Assembly (NCBI GenBank): GCA_033439765.1
Contig: JAULSN010000007.1
Span: forward strand, 806,001 to 870,000
DNA from: Lasiosphaeria ovina
Lineage: Eukaryota > Ascomycota > Sordariomycetes > Sordariales > Lasiosphaeriaceae
DNA length: 64,000 nt
Direction: 5' to 3'
Shown: in pieces, positions 11,786 to 23,721 of the stretch
Layout: each line of letters opens with the position of its first letter
Numbering within the stretch: the stretch's first letter is position 1
The notes under the pieces: generated by a model
Seen by the model: only the letters and a program-made list of their open reading frames with translations
Databases searched by the model: none
What the model was told of the DNA's origin: nothing
Program-made: the position numbers and the translations under genes

Positions 11786-13973
11786 ACGTGTGCTCTGGGA
11801 AAAGGAGAGTGAGACGCGGTGCCGTTTTTGAAGTCGCTCTGGCGCGAACTTGAAGGGTGAGAGTGAGACGGCATTGCCATTGCGAGACCCGCCCTGCCCC
11901 TGCGGACGCGTCGGCGAGAAGGAGAGAATGATGGAACGGGGCCGAGGCATGCCCTGTAGTGGTGGCAGGGCCGAGGCTGAGAGTGTCGGTGAGGCGGCAC
12001 AGACACCGTGACGTGGGCTGGGGTGCAGATTGAACCAACTTGCCCTGCTCGTGGTCGCCGTTGCCGTCGCGAGACGGCATGGATGATGGCGTGCACGGCA
12101 ATGCATTTCGTGCCTTTTTTCTCCGCGCCGCACTTCGTCCTCACCTAAGAATAGATCTGAATGCCGAAGGTCCTCTGCCAAATAGCAATGCCTTCCATTA
12201 GCAAATAATAATTAGAGCCCAGACCAGAAACCCGACGGCGTCGCGGCGGCACCGAGGGCCCAGGAGGCGCGGCGTGGAGTTGAGATGGAAGCGACCAATG
12301 TTCAGTTGGGCTCCAGAGGCGCGACTGGGGCAGATTTCGGTACTAGTAATTAATGGCCACTGGCCAGGTGATGAATACGAAGAGAACGGACATAATTACG
12401 GTACCTAGATGCTTGCGTGCAGCTGACGGGTACTACATGTACCTTACCAAAGGCAGGTGGTGCCATAATCAAGGTGGGGTGGGCACCGCGCCTTTTGGTC
12501 ACGCCAACAAGAAAGCTTGGCCCACGGGCAGGAGCGACCTAAGGAAGCCAACAACTGGAAGCGAGAGGAACCTACTAGTGTCCACTCAACATCGATTGAA
12601 CAGCCGATTGGATACCTGCAGGGTTTTCGGGAGCTTCCCAAATTCCGGAATTCGCTGGCGGGATTGCGGCACGCACCCTTGCCTTGTAGGGCGTGGGCCA
12701 GATCATGTTTGGACTATCTGTGTAACCTTTGCCCCTTCCTCGCGGGGCGGCGCAGGCTAAAGTATTTCAACTTTTCAACGGTGCCGAGAATCCGAGTTCA
12801 TTCCTGGAATCCCCACACGGACACGGACACGGACAAGGACCGATCCGCCCCATCGGCATTGGGCTTTCCCTTCTCGGGCACGGCCCGGAAACAAATTGCA
12901 CAGGCGCTTTCCTTTCAGCACAGGTTGCTACCTGATCAGGGCAGCAATGAAGACGATTCAGCCAACCATTATTCTCTCTTATTCTTCATAAATTAGTTAA
13001 GGTAAGGATCCATATTGCGCCACTTACGCAATTGAAACGTGCATCTTTTTGCGGATCCATCCTTCGAGCCCCGCCGACGGTACAGTGACACAAGTAATTA
13101 CGGAGCGTGTAACCAGACCACATTTTATTCAACCCATTATTCTCCGTCTTGGCCCAACCGAGACGGGCGTTTGCCATTATGCGGGTTCGAAACGCTTTCC
13201 GTGCAACAATTACCTTACCTAGGCCACGTAACTCCGGGGATAGAAAACAAAAGTACCTTAGCAACCTAATTACCTAGTAACTACTTAACTTAGTTACCTA
13301 ATGATTTCAATCAAATTATTCTTAACGTTGCCTGAGAACCAGTGACGCCCCGACTGACCTGGCAACTCGGAGCCGGCTGAAGTCCTGAAGTGGCCCGGTC
13401 TGTGTCTCTGTCTCGGCCCAGTTTGGGCAGCTTAGCTTGCCTCTTCATAATTATCTGAGGCTTGGGCTTGGCTGGGCCTTCCGCTAAGAATAACATGGTC
13501 TGCTGCGGCCCCCAACATGAATGACACCAAGCGTCACGTTTCAAGTACCATCCGTGTTGCGGCAGAACTGGTCCAAGTTGGGTCCCATCTTGCTTTCATG
13601 GTTCATCTCTGTCCATTTCAACTCGTGGCGCGGCCAGTTCCCGCCTCCGCCGTGCCCGTGACGAACCCACGCGCACACGTTGACGAAACACTCAGCCTTT
13701 GGGCATCAGCTCAGTCTCTCGCCTGGGCCAGCACAACCAACATGGTCGGCCGGTCATGTCGGCCTCGTTGGTCATTGTTCGCCGGAGTTTGGTGTTTGAG
13801 CACTATAGACGGTAGAGAAATGGTATTTAATACTGTGGCTTTACCTTCCATCCAGTTTCCCATCCTCTCAGACAAGACTCACAGCATCACAACACCTCCC
13901 TCTGTTCAGTCACTCAACTTCAGAAGTCCATCCAAAACCTCTTTCTCCCTCCATCAAGCCACCAACAGACAAG
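11786..13973. other. Spacer, no gene seen
   Basis: The frames here are out of context and low in complexity. The right end is the promoter/5' UTR of the 115-aa gene, with a CT-rich stretch just before its ATG. TACCTA/TAGGTA motifs cluster at 13215-13305. Confidence 0.4.
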
Positions 13974-14377
13974 ATGAAGAAGGCACTCAAAGCAGTTGTC
14001 ACCGCCGCCATGAAGGACAACAACTGTAAGTCGAGACAGGGCTTGGGTTACTTGGTCGATTAGCGTTGACATGATGAACAGGGGAGAAATTCACGAAACC
14101 AACCGTCAAGGAGGGCAAGACCACATGGCCACAGGCTGCCAATGACCAAGAGAAGTACGGCGTTCGCTTTGACCGGGATACTGCCAAAGAAGCGGCCAAC
14201 AGCACGGATCACAAGTTCTTCATGCAGCCAAACTCCGGCAAGGGAATCCCTTCCTCAATCAAGCGATGGAGAGACAGGCACGGTACCCACGCCAACATGG
14301 CCGAAGTCATAGTCAAGAAGGACGGCACCAAGGAGGACGTTAAGGCAGCCCTCGAGCAAGCAATTGAAACTGTTTAG
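13974..14377 (+). CDS. Small orphan protein, 115 aa
   Basis: Two exons (13974-14025 and 14082-14377) joined by a 56-nt GT-AG intron in phase 1. The product starts MKKALKAVVTAAMKDNN, continues WEKFTKPTVKEGK and ends ALEQAIETV. It is hydrophilic, rich in Lys/Asp/Thr, has no cysteine, no signal peptide and no membrane segment, so it is probably cytosolic or nuclear. Amphipathic helices are likely at both ends. I recognise no family. Support for a real gene: an ATG in a purine-rich context after a CT-rich leader, a clean intron with GTAAGT and an acceptor, and codon-like composition only in this frame. It is too short and too split to appear as one open frame. Confidence 0.65.
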
Positions 14378-15441
14378 ACTCAGACGTGCTCATCCGGCCC
14401 GGCCCCCGCGGCCCACTACTGGAGTGTGCCTAGCATGTAATCTTTTTATCACCGTCGAGCTGGCTCTCGGGTATATTTAATCAGATAGATGATAGACACC
14501 TAGATATTTCTTCAAACCCCTCGGGTGTCTGAAGGTTGAATTCAGCTCTATTCTCCTACTCAAATCCTCAAACCGAGTCCTGGCCCATCTGAATTAAGTG
14601 ACTTTCTTTCCCGTTGACCAAAAAGCGGGCTCATGATAATTAGTTAGTTGTCTGAGTGGCAACGGCCAATCAAATACTGGCGTTGTTCAACCGTGTGTCG
14701 TCGTAATTAGTATCAGATTGTAATAGACGCTTCTCAAAAACTCCACAGCCCAACAGAAGCACAACCTGAGAACGGTGGTTACTATTATGGCCGCAAATTC
14801 TTGTCCACCTCCGGCTTACCGGCAGTTTCATTTAATGAACTTCACATAGCGGCGAAGAGCCTCATGGGAGGGGAAACACTGCAATGTACCAAACTCAAAA
14901 ACCTCAGCCGACTGCCGAGTTGTGTTGCGAGCCCGTGTCTTCCGACTTTCACACTAAATCCGACAGTAGAACATGAGCTTCCAACATTCTCACTATATCC
15001 CATAATTAACCACACTCCTCAGCCAAAACTTATCATCATAATGTAGAAATTGACACATCAGGAAACAGGGACAAATAATAAGTGAGCAAATCAATCGGGT
15101 GATGGTGGTTCTGTCAGCGGATCGCGCATTGGAGATTTGGGAAGGTCCCGATTCACTGGATGAATTAAATGGCTAACTTCAAAATGCTCAGCAAAGAACA
15201 TGTCAGAAATTCATGAGATATTAATTACTCATGATTAAATACCAGGCACCCATGTTAGGGCCCAGGGAAAAAGCAGTCAGGTTCCCTAATTCAAGACCTA
15301 ATTAATACAAAGTCATTCTCATAGTCCTGTCTCTTTCCCGCAGGTCCATTCAAGACAGGCCCAAGACCCTAGCTAAAACTACTAAAAAACAAAGACACCC
15401 AGAAGCAAAGGGATAGATCATCTTAGGCGTACCACAGATAA
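14378..15441. other. AT-rich spacer, no gene seen
   Basis: Intergenic sequence richer in A+T than its neighbours, with many TTAAT/TAATTA strings. It lies between two convergent genes and should hold both 3' ends. Confidence 0.4.
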
Positions 15442-18400
15442 TCAGAAAAGACCCTTGACCTTCTCCATGTACTCCTCCGCAGACAAGGCGCCCAGGCTGG
15501 CGAGCTCGCCCTGCATCCAGTCCCTGGCCTTGTCAGCCAACATCTCCCACTCGTCCTGTTGGCCCGCCAGCCTGGCCTGCAGGTACGCCAGGACCAGCGC
15601 CGTGGCGAGCAAGTCGGGTCTGGGATACAAGCCGGCGCTCTTGGCCTTGGCCTTGACGTCTTTCTCGACGAGGCCGAGCGTCTTCAGCAGCTTGCTGTTC
15701 CAGTCCCAGGCGCCCGTGAAGGTCTGCAGCGCGACGAGCGCCTCGAGCGTCTGCTCCTCCTTTCCGCCCTCCGTCGCGGACTCCGGGGTGGTGATCTCGT
15801 GGTTCGCGAGGACCATCACATCATCTGGGGTGGGTGTGAGCGGCTGTAGCGGCTTGCGGCATATGGAACCCTGCGGCATGTACAAACCTTGGTCGTATTC
15901 CTCGTCGACGGAGGTGGTACGTTTCTTCGACATGAAGGACGGGAGCTTGGCCAGCTTTCTTTTCGACATGGGGGCGGGAGCAGGCTGCGGAGGAGGAGGC
16001 GGTGCAGCTGACATCACTGGAAGCAAACAGGTCAGCACCGTGTCTTGGCTACGTGTCAGCTGGATACCAAGAAAAGAAATTGCCGTACTTGACTGCGGCT
16101 GCGACATCATCTGCATCGCCATCATTTGTCGTCCGACGACTGGTGCAGCTCCGAAAGACATTGCCCCGCTTTGCTGCTGCTGCTGCTGCATCATTTGTTG
16201 TCCACCGCCTAGTGCAGCTACAGACCTTCGAGCAGGACTCGAGACCATCCCTGGGACCATCCTAGCCCTGGGCGAGGAAATGTGAGAAAGCTGCGGAGAA
16301 ACCTGTGATGAAATCGCACCCATTGCCACCGCATGCATCCCCGTGGGTGGCTCGGGCGAGATTGAAAGTGCGCGCGTGTCGCCACCACCTAATGATTCTC
16401 GTGTTAGCGATTCGGCTGATTCATTGGCGTCGGGGGTCCCCGGGAATCCAAATGCTGCTTCAGGCTGGGCCCCCGCATCGTGGAGGAACGAATCAAAGTC
16501 AAAATCATTGAGCACGTTATCCGAGATTAAGGGATTCGTAAAGTCGAGCTGGTTGTAGTCAAGAACCGCAGGAAGGGGGTTCGCATTCAGAAGATGGTTG
16601 GATGACAAGCCGCTCTTCGAAGCTGTTACCGCATGATCACCGGTCCGGCCGAAGCCAGACGGTGCCAGTGGCTTAGTCGACGGGCGGGGAAGTGCATGGG
16701 GCAAGGGATCGTATGGTGGAGGCTGGAGTGGAAACCTACCTTTGCGAGTCTTTTTATCCTTATCCGGCACTTGTGCAGGTGTTGTCTCTTGTGCAGACTC
16801 TCTCTCCTTGCCGTTTTCGACGGCAACAAAGCTGCACCACTTGCCGCCAACCTGGAAGGTGACGCCAAGTCTCACGGCCTCACGCTCGACCATGTCCGAG
16901 AAGCGGCCCTGGAACTTGTCTTTGAGCAGCTTGCCGTTGGGGTCCTTTGCGTCTTTGGCCTGGTAGATCCAGCCCCGGCCCTCCTCAAGCTCCAAGACAG
17001 CTTTCTTGGCAGCTAGCTGATGGATGGTCTGGCCTTTCTCAGCAAGCACCGTGACGGGGATCTCGAGCTCGAGGGGCCCGTGGATAGATGTGCCGCGGAG
17101 GATGACCGACTTTGGTGTCCTCTGGGTGGTCTCGGGGGAGAGAAGAAGGTAGACGCTGGTCCGGCTGAAGGGGAAAAGCGGTGGAATGTTGAATGGGGCC
17201 TGAAGGAACTTGGGCTCGCTCACTGGCGGTACATGCGAGTACTTGCCGCCGGCAGAGCTGTCGAGCGACGCATCAGTCATTTCAGCGTCTGTGTCGGCCG
17301 ATGTGTCGAAGAGAGAAATGGGCTTGTTCGGGACTGCACCCGCCTGGGGCTCCGCGCCTCCTGTTTGCGACTCGGGTACGTCAATAGCCAGGGCATCCAT
17401 CACCTTCTCTATGATCTCGAAATCGTCGTCGCTGTTGTCTTCGGCGGTTCTGGCTGGCTCTCTCCCATACTTGACCTCGAGCACGTAGTCTTTCACGTGG
17501 GGGGTCAGGGACGCCTTGAGCATGCGGACCACCTTGTTGTTCATCTTTTCGTCGTCACCCACAGTTTGGGCGAAGCCGTTGCCGGCACGAGCGACGCCCT
17601 CGATGAGCGAGTGACTGACGGCACTGCCGATTCCCAGGGGAAACACGCGAATGGCGCCTTTGCTCACCGAGATATACTTGTTCATCATTTCGTAGAGAGA
17701 TGTCTGGTCCCAAATCTCGCCGTCGGTCAGCAAGAACAGCTCGAGCTCCATGTCGGCATAGCGCTTCTTGAATATGTCCTCCATTGGGCGGTACATCTCG
17801 GTGCCGCCAAAGTCGGCAGCGAAGCGGTCGACATAGCGAATTGCCTCGTCAAGGCTAGAGGCGTCGTATGACCGTGAGCCCTTCTTGAAGAGGAACTCGT
17901 GGCGAGAGCCGAACGAACAGATGTTGAACTTGACACCAAGGGGAAGCGACTTGAGGAAGACACGTAAGGCGGCCTGCAGGTTTGGGATCCTCTTGCCGTC
18001 GCCCATAGACCCAGATCGGTCACACAGGAAGACCATTTCTGGGCGCGACGCCGGCAGGCTGAACTTGGGCACGAGCGTGGCCATCAGGGCCCTCTGGTTG
18101 GGAATGGTAGGGTGAGTCTCGAGCACGGCGACAGGATTGGCAGTGTTGGTTGCGACAATTTGGAGCACGAAGTCCTTGTCCAGCTCAACGGTGCCGAGCG
18201 AGAAACTTGCCGAGGCCTTCTGGAGGGACATGGCCGCGCCCTGGGCAGCGCCAGTTGAGGTGTTGCCGATGGTGACTGAAATGGGGTGAGACGGCGACTG
18301 GATGCTCTTGATGTTTGAGCCATCAGGCATCTCAGCGTCGATAGTGATGTCAATGCCGGCTGTGGCATCGACGGCAGTGGCCGAGGCCAAGGGGGCCGGA

Positions 18401-18942
18401 GAGGCGCCATAGCGCGGGGCGATGGTAGTGGGGATGGTGAAGCGGATGCCGTCAACCTCGGCATCGTGCTTCAGTTCGCCCAGGTAGGTGATGTCGACCT
18501 TGAGCTCGGCGCCGGCAGGCACGTTGCCGATGGTTGTGGTGAAGACATCGCTGGCCTCGGGAAGCTGCTCGAGGAGGCCGGCAGTCTCGCCGCGAGCGAC
18601 GGCGGCCTTGTAGGTCTGGCGGGCCTCTTCGCGCTCCTTGACGACGCCCCGGATGACGCGGTCACGGTTGATGGTGCAGACAAAGTCGACCACCGAGACA
18701 CCATCATAGAGGGGGAATATATACCGCAGCTCGGGGATGGCAGCTTCGCTGGCTGTGTTGACAAAGGTCTGGGTGAGGGTGGTGCGGCTGGTGGATGAGA
18801 TGATGCGCGCCTTGACCGACAGAGAGACCTGCGGCAGGTATTTCCGCTGCGGGGCGCTCCACTGGTTCAAGGTGAGGTCGGGGGTGGGGAAGTAGTAGAA
18901 GCCGCAGAGGTGGCCGCTGTGGTAGGGGTGGGGCTGATACAT
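15442..18942 (-). CDS. VIT and von Willebrand factor A domain protein
   Basis: An open frame of 1166 aa from the first ATG at 18942 (upstream codons have no ATG). Domains: a VIT domain (about 12-145, with the YIFPLYDGVSVVDF and TYLGELKHDAEVDGIRFTIP strands), then a VWA domain starting near 300 with an intact MIDAS start DRSGS (Asp about 308) and a later GGTEMYRP loop. The VIT+VWA pair is that of inter-alpha-trypsin-inhibitor heavy chains and cytosolic fungal relatives; a protein-interaction role is likely and no enzyme activity is expected. A disordered region follows, with a short polyGln run (MMQQQQQQSG) and Pro-rich SAAPPPPPQ, then a conserved helical C-terminus. There is no signal peptide. 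A 72-nt segment (16088-16017) has GT-AG ends and a GCTGAC branch site and would splice in frame, removing 24 residues, so two isoforms are possible. Confidence 0.85.
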   Translation of the reverse strand: MYQPHPYHSGHLCGFYYFPTPDLTLNQWSAPQRKYLPQVSLSVKARIISSTSRTTLTQTFVNTASEAAIPELRYIFPLYDGVSVVDFVCTINRDRVIRGVVKEREEARQTYKAAVARGETAGLLEQLPEASDVFTTTIGNVPAGAELKVDITYLGELKHDAEVDGIRFTIPTTIAPRYGASPAPLASATAVDATAGIDITIDAEMPDGSNIKSIQSPSHPISVTIGNTSTGAAQGAAMSLQKASASFSLGTVELDKDFVLQIVATNTANPVAVLETHPTIPNQRALMATLVPKFSLPASRPEMVFLCDRSGSMGDGKRIPNLQAALRVFLKSLPLGVKFNICSFGSRHEFLFKKGSRSYDASSLDEAIRYVDRFAADFGGTEMYRPMEDIFKKRYADMELELFLLTDGEIWDQTSLYEMMNKYISVSKGAIRVFPLGIGSAVSHSLIEGVARAGNGFAQTVGDDEKMNNKVVRMLKASLTPHVKDYVLEVKYGREPARTAEDNSDDDFEIIEKVMDALAIDVPESQTGGAEPQAGAVPNKPISLFDTSADTDAEMTDASLDSSAGGKYSHVPPVSEPKFLQAPFNIPPLFPFSRTSVYLLLSPETTQRTPKSVILRGTSIHGPLELEIPVTVLAEKGQTIHQLAAKKAVLELEEGRGWIYQAKDAKDPNGKLLKDKFQGRFSDMVEREAVRLGVTFQVGGKWCSFVAVENGKERESAQETTPAQVPDKDKKTRKGRFPLQPPPYDPLPHALPRPSTKPLAPSGFGRTGDHAVTASKSGLSSNHLLNANPLPAVLDYNQLDFTNPLISDNVLNDFDFDSFLHDAGAQPEAAFGFPGTPDANESAESLTRESLGGGDTRALSISPEPPTGMHAVAMGAISSQVSPQLSHISSPRARMVPGMVSSPARRSVAALGGGQQMMQQQQQQSGAMSFGAAPVVGRQMMAMQMMSQPQSSTAISFLGIQLTRSQDTVLTCLLPVMSAAPPPPPQPAPAPMSKRKLAKLPSFMSKKRTTSVDEEYDQGLYMPQGSICRKPLQPLTPTPDDVMVLANHEITTPESATEGGKEEQTLEALVALQTFTGAWDWNSKLLKTLGLVEKDVKAKAKSAGLYPRPDLLATALVLAYLQARLAGQQDEWEMLADKARDWMQGELASLGALSAEEYMEKVKGLF

Positions 18943-20839
18943 TGTCTGCGGTTGTGATATTTCAGGGGCTGGGGCTGTAAGTCGCGAGTCGGGGTCAGAG
19001 TTGGTTGTTTGGCCGGATTGGGGCAAGAAAATGGGGGGAAATGGGACGACAATTGATTCTCTGGAAATTGAGAAGAGCCGATCTGAGGTAATTAGTCGCG
19101 GCCAAGTTAGATGATGTGGATTCTAGTGGTGGTTTGTGGATGTTGTTGAATTAAGCTGGAAGTGGACGAAGAGTGGCGAGCACAAGTATTTGTACTCGGT
19201 CGTGCGCAATTTGAGTTAGTCGGCACATCTAGCGACCAAGGATGCCAAAGCATGATTGGCACAAACAAGAGGCAACGACGTCTGCCTTGCCCTTGCCTCT
19301 TTTGTCCGAACCTAAATGAGCAGGCTTGCAGCTAGCAGACTTTGCTTGCGCAGCTGTGGGCAGCTGTGGACAGCTGAGCTTCAGCTGCCAGAAGCTGGCT
19401 GATCCAATCAAATCGCGCGGCCAGATGCAAGGCCCGTTTTATCTCGTGCACGGATCCTTCCTGAATGGGGTTGCACACTTGAGCAAAACTCCCCTGGGCC
19501 ACAACGAAACGGGGGAGTGGCAGTGGTGGCTGTGCGGCAAGGTGGGATGCCTAGTTCGCCTTAACAGAGGCTAGCTTCGACGCCTCGCAATTTCCACCAA
19601 AGGCTGTTAAGGAGGCAGCCTGCCGAGGGACTGCGCAGCTCGCTTTTGTGCAAGTGTCGTCATCATTGAAATCCGAGCCTGCCAGCTGGCGAGGCGAAAC
19701 TGCAGTCTCAACGTTTGAAGAGTCAGCTCACTATCATCAGACCTGGAACCTAATTAGTGACTATGAGTCAGCCGGGGTTTTCGGGACTGCGCAATGTTTC
19801 TCTTACTCTGAATTCTATGTAGCAATGTCGAATTCTAAGTTATTAACTCGATTACACACTTTGCGATTGATCAAACCTTTAACCTATCCAGAAAAGACAC
19901 GCGCCCAGGCAATCGTTTCGCCGATTGGCGTGATATAGTTTGAACTTTGTTGTGTTTCCCGTGTCTTTTTTTGGCATTACGCATAAGAAGAGCCACCAGT
20001 TCATTGACCCATACTATAATTCACATTTTAAATGCGGCTTAGTTTGACTAATATTATTGCCTGACTCTCTCTTGAACCATGGGTGCACAAAGCTACGCAA
20101 ACTCATGATCCTGCCTTGAGGAGATAGAATGTATATCGGAGTATTGAGTTCATAGTAGGACACTAATAATTACGACCACGGAAACAAGCTATCTCGTTCT
20201 ATATATAACTCATCTTCTAATCGGACAATATATACCGCGGTCTAGACTGCTGGTTTTGGCGGGCACGTAGCCTTACCTTAGTCATAGCGCCCACGAACCT
20301 TGTAGCCGCTTTCTCCTTGAAGTGCATGAATAAAAAGTTGACCAAGTATTTAGGTATGGACAAAGCTTCCAGCACCTTGTTAAGTCATATACATGAAGAT
20401 GACAAGTGACAGGCATATGTATGACATTAGAACGGGTGGGTTGCAGAAAAAGGGGTGAGTGTGGCAGGCATTCGGCAAAAACAGACGAAACTGCCAACTT
20501 GGCAAATGGGGCCTAGAAGTGAGTCTAGTTTTAGTCGCGGTTGCACGGAAAGTGAGCTTTGCTGATTGTGCGACAGTTACACCCATGTCACGTTGGTATT
20601 GATAAGCCAACAGCATGTTGACTATCCTGACCGCCGGTTCTGGGCTAATTCAACTTCAGCTCCATTGGCGCCAATGCGGTCGATGCAACCTCGCAGCATC
20701 GATAATTGGTAGTGCTGTTACTAAACTTCCAACTATAAATAACGACCACGAGCGAGGAACGAAAGGAAGATGTCCCAAAGTCACCCAATTTCGTCTAATA
20801 CCAGAATTTGAGCAAAAATCCATCTCCCCAAACATTAAA
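18943..20839. other. Spacer, no gene seen
   Basis: Contains the promoter of the VIT/VWA gene at its left end and, at its right end, the start region of the broken methyltransferase. No supported ORF; AT-rich from about 19840 to 20280. Confidence 0.4.
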
Positions 20840-21808
20840 ATGCCACCCTCACTATCCAACCCCATCCTTCCCCCTCTCCTCCGCCTCTACCATTGCCTCG
20901 TACGCCATCTAAACCCCTACCCCTTCATCCACCGCCGCAGCCATCGAACTCAGCCAAGCAAACCACCGCATCCACCTCGTCAACTTCTGGAGCCCATCAT
21001 GCATCCATCCCGGCGCGCGCATCCTCGAGATTAGCTGCGGCCAGGGCACCTTCACCGCCGAGCTCGCACACACCCTTCTTCCACCTTCCTCACATGACAC
21101 CGATGATGCAGGAATCATCGACGCACTCGACCCGGCCCCAGGGACCTACGGCGTACCATTCACGCTTGCGCAAGCCCAGTCGCATCTCATCTCCAACACG
21201 CCCGTTGGTAAAGTCGCGAGGCTTCCATACCGCCGATCCGCTGGAGTTTCTGAGCGCGCCGGAAAATGTGGACAAGAAATGGGATGTTGCGGTGCTGGGC
21301 CATAGCGCGTGGTATGTAGAAGGGACGCGACGAGTTGCGGGACTTGTTCTCTGCGCTGCGCGGAAGAGTAGACAGGGTGCGTGTGGCCGAGTATGCTTTA
21401 CATACCACACGTCGCGAGGCAGAGGCGCATGTGCTGGCGGCGCTGGTGAGGGGGATGCTGGAGGCGCATAGGCCCGAGGGGACGAGCAGCGAGAATATCC
21501 ATACGGTGATGAGTCCTAGGGAGATTAAGGGGACTGCTGCGGGTGCGGAGGGAGGGAGGGGGGTGGGTGGGTGGTTGAGCGGGAGGGGGTGGTGCCGGGG
21601 CCGGAGCTGGATGATTGGGGGTGGGAGGCGGGGACGGTGGTGGGGGAGGGGTTTTTGGGCGAGGTGGGCTGGTTGAAGAAAGGTCGGGAGAGGGTCAAGT
21701 CGCTGTTGAGGTCGGCGAGGGAGGCGGTGGTGGCGGTAGCTAAGGCGGCGGGCGGGCGGGGTGGGGAGGGTGAGGACGATGGATGTGTGGGTTGCTACTT
21801 TGGTTTGA
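20840..21808 (+). pseudogene. Broken class I SAM-dependent methyltransferase
   Basis: Family-like blocks appear in the right order but in changing frames. The first block holds motif I ARILEISCGQGTFTAEL (about 21025) and the acidic loop IDALDPAPGTYG with LAQAQSHL. It then shifts to GFHTADPLEFLSAP and WDVAVLGHSAWYV (about 21225-21315), then to LRDLFSALRGRV and EYALHT (about 21335), then to VVPGPELDDWGWEAG (about 21590), and finally to a TMDVWVATLV-like end at 21808. That is at least four frameshifts. There is also an in-frame TAA near 20911, just upstream of motif I, a position where CAA would suit. The middle contains a G-rich run (21549-21575) where one shift falls. The SAM-binding core itself is intact, so the gene was probably functional recently. 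Sequencing error at the G run could explain one shift but not all. Confidence 0.75.
21549..21575 (+). repeat. G-rich run, possible G-quadruplex
   Basis: Several GGG blocks at short spacing (GGGAGGGAGGGGGGTGGGTG) inside the broken methyltransferase, at one of its frameshifts. Confidence 0.5.
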
Positions 21809-22042
21809 AGAGGTAATGAACGGGTTGATTTTATGCAGTTGAGATTCTCAAGTGTATTATTGCTTGAGAAATAGAGAGCGAGGTGGAAGTGTTTGTTATT
21901 AATGTTGGCTGAGCCACTCTCTACCAAGGGATCTCGTGTGTTTTCCAGTCCAGAACACATCAAAACAGAAAAATGAAGCCGAAGCATCATAAAACTGCAA
22001 CAAAATTACCAGGCGGCCCATAGGTTTGCTTTTCCTAACCCA

Positions 22043-23721
22043 CTAAAGGACACAGGCTACCACGAAACTCATACCAACAACGGCCATTCCTGCACCCACT
22101 CCAGCACGAGTACCAGCCGCCTTGGAAGTCGAGGTCGGACTGGCAGAAGCGGTTGTCGAAGGCTTATCGCTCAAGAACTTGCTGAGGCTATTCGGTCCGC
22201 CGCCTCCAGAAGAAGCAGTGGCAGTCGGAGCTGCCGTGAGAGACCCGCCAGTCGAGACTGGGCCCGGTCCGCCGCCTAATGACGCCGTAATGGCCGGTCC
22301 TGTATACGTCTTGGTGAGTGCGCGCGTCCCGGTGGTGTCCAGCCCGGTTGTGACGGCAGTTCCAACTGTGGGCAGGGCGGCGCCGGAAGTGCACTGGCCC
22401 GTTACGGAAGGCACCGCGCTGGAGCCGGATCCAATCGACTGGATGGATGGGCCCGACCCGCAGCTGGCGGCCTGGGCCATGTGGATGTTGCGGTTGTCCT
22501 GGTCAAAGACAACGTAGGCGGCCCTCAGAAAGTTGGCGCCCAGAATTGGCTCCTGGTCGTCGGGGAAGACGCCAACGATACACGTCGTGGCGTCGACTTG
22601 GAAGACAAAGTCTTTGAGCAGGACCTGGATTGTCTTGCCATCAAAGTAAAAGTCGGCCGTGGCGCTGAGATTTCGCGCGCGGCAGTCGACGACGAACCAC
22701 TCGTTTTGGGGGTCGTACTCGCCTCCGAGCTTTTCGCCAAAGGCTTCGAAGAGAGGCGACGGGAGGCGCGTGACGGTGGTGCCCGAATCTAAAATGACGG
22801 GTACCTTAAACGCGGCGGATTTGTCCGTCGTGCCGTCGGGGCCCGTGAGACCAACGCCCGTCAGAAGGGCCCAGTAACGGTCGGTGCCCGAGGGAGTCTG
22901 GCTCACGGGTATGATGGGGATCTTGACGAGGGAGCCTGTGAATCGGTTCGTGTCGATGCCGCCGAGGATCAAGGCACCTATGGGCTCGTCGGATCCCCGG
23001 AGGTCGAGGCTGAAAGTGCGGCTCTTGATGACACCCTCCTTCACGAGCGTATCGAGAAGATAGGGGTAGTCAGCCTGTCCATCCGTCGCGGGCGCGAATC
23101 CAATGAGTCCAAAGTTGATATTGTCAGACTCAAGAGCGACGCCAAGAATCTGCTGCTTCACCGTGGCGGCTGTTCATGTGCCGAGTGTCGCAGCATGTCA
23201 GCGCGTGCTTGGGCAGTTTATCGGTGAGAATGAGACGGAAGAGAAACGCACATCTAATTGTGACTGTGTCAACGACATATTCGACCGTGGCATTGCCGCT
23301 GCCATAGAAAAGGGCCTTGCTTTCCCCCGTGTCGACGAGCGTCGAACTCTTTTTGCGGTCAAAGGTGCCGCCCTGTGAGCAAGAGTCCTGGTCGCCCGAT
23401 GTAGCGCAATCGGGATTGACCCAGAGCTCTGATGAGCCCGTGTCAACAATGAGGGAAACCTGTTGCCCAGGTGTGCCAATTGAAGCGGTCATGAGATACC
23501 TGCCAACGCCGCATTAGAACACCACTTCAGACTTTCATTAAAGACCAGGCTTGCCTAATCGTATCCATATTCTCAATCGGTACCGAGTGCTGACGCCTTT
23601 GGAGGTGTGGCCCGAGGTTAATCTCTCTGACGCTGGCGTGCACGTAGCCATCCCCCTGTATCAAGCCGGCCGCAGCAATGGCGGCAGCCCCGAGCCACAG
23701 GGCCAGGGTGAAGGATGGCAT
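22043..23721 (-). CDS. Secreted GPI-anchored aspartic protease (yapsin/opsB-like)
   Basis: Three exons (23721-23555, 23499-23252, 23169-22043) give 513 aa. The signal peptide MPSFTLALWLGAAAIAAAG is followed by a short propeptide with Arg-Arg (HLQRRQ), suggesting kexin processing. The two aspartic-protease active sites are VDTGSSELW (Asp about 75) and ILDSGTTVTR (Asp about 266). After the catalytic domain there is a Ser/Thr/Gly-rich stalk and a C-terminal hydrophobic tail (AGVGAGMAVVGMSFVVACVL) typical of a GPI signal, so the enzyme is expected at the plasma membrane or in the wall. The first intron (23554-23500) is of the rare GC-AG class: exon end AG, then GCAAGC, with the frame restored only by this junction. 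No lesions, although both flanking genes are broken. Confidence 0.9.

Noticed and set aside
20893..21471. 192-codon plus-strand frame
   Set aside because: Out of frame with motif I; its composition (Ser/Pro/Thr/Ala) is that of a shadow frame over the broken methyltransferase.
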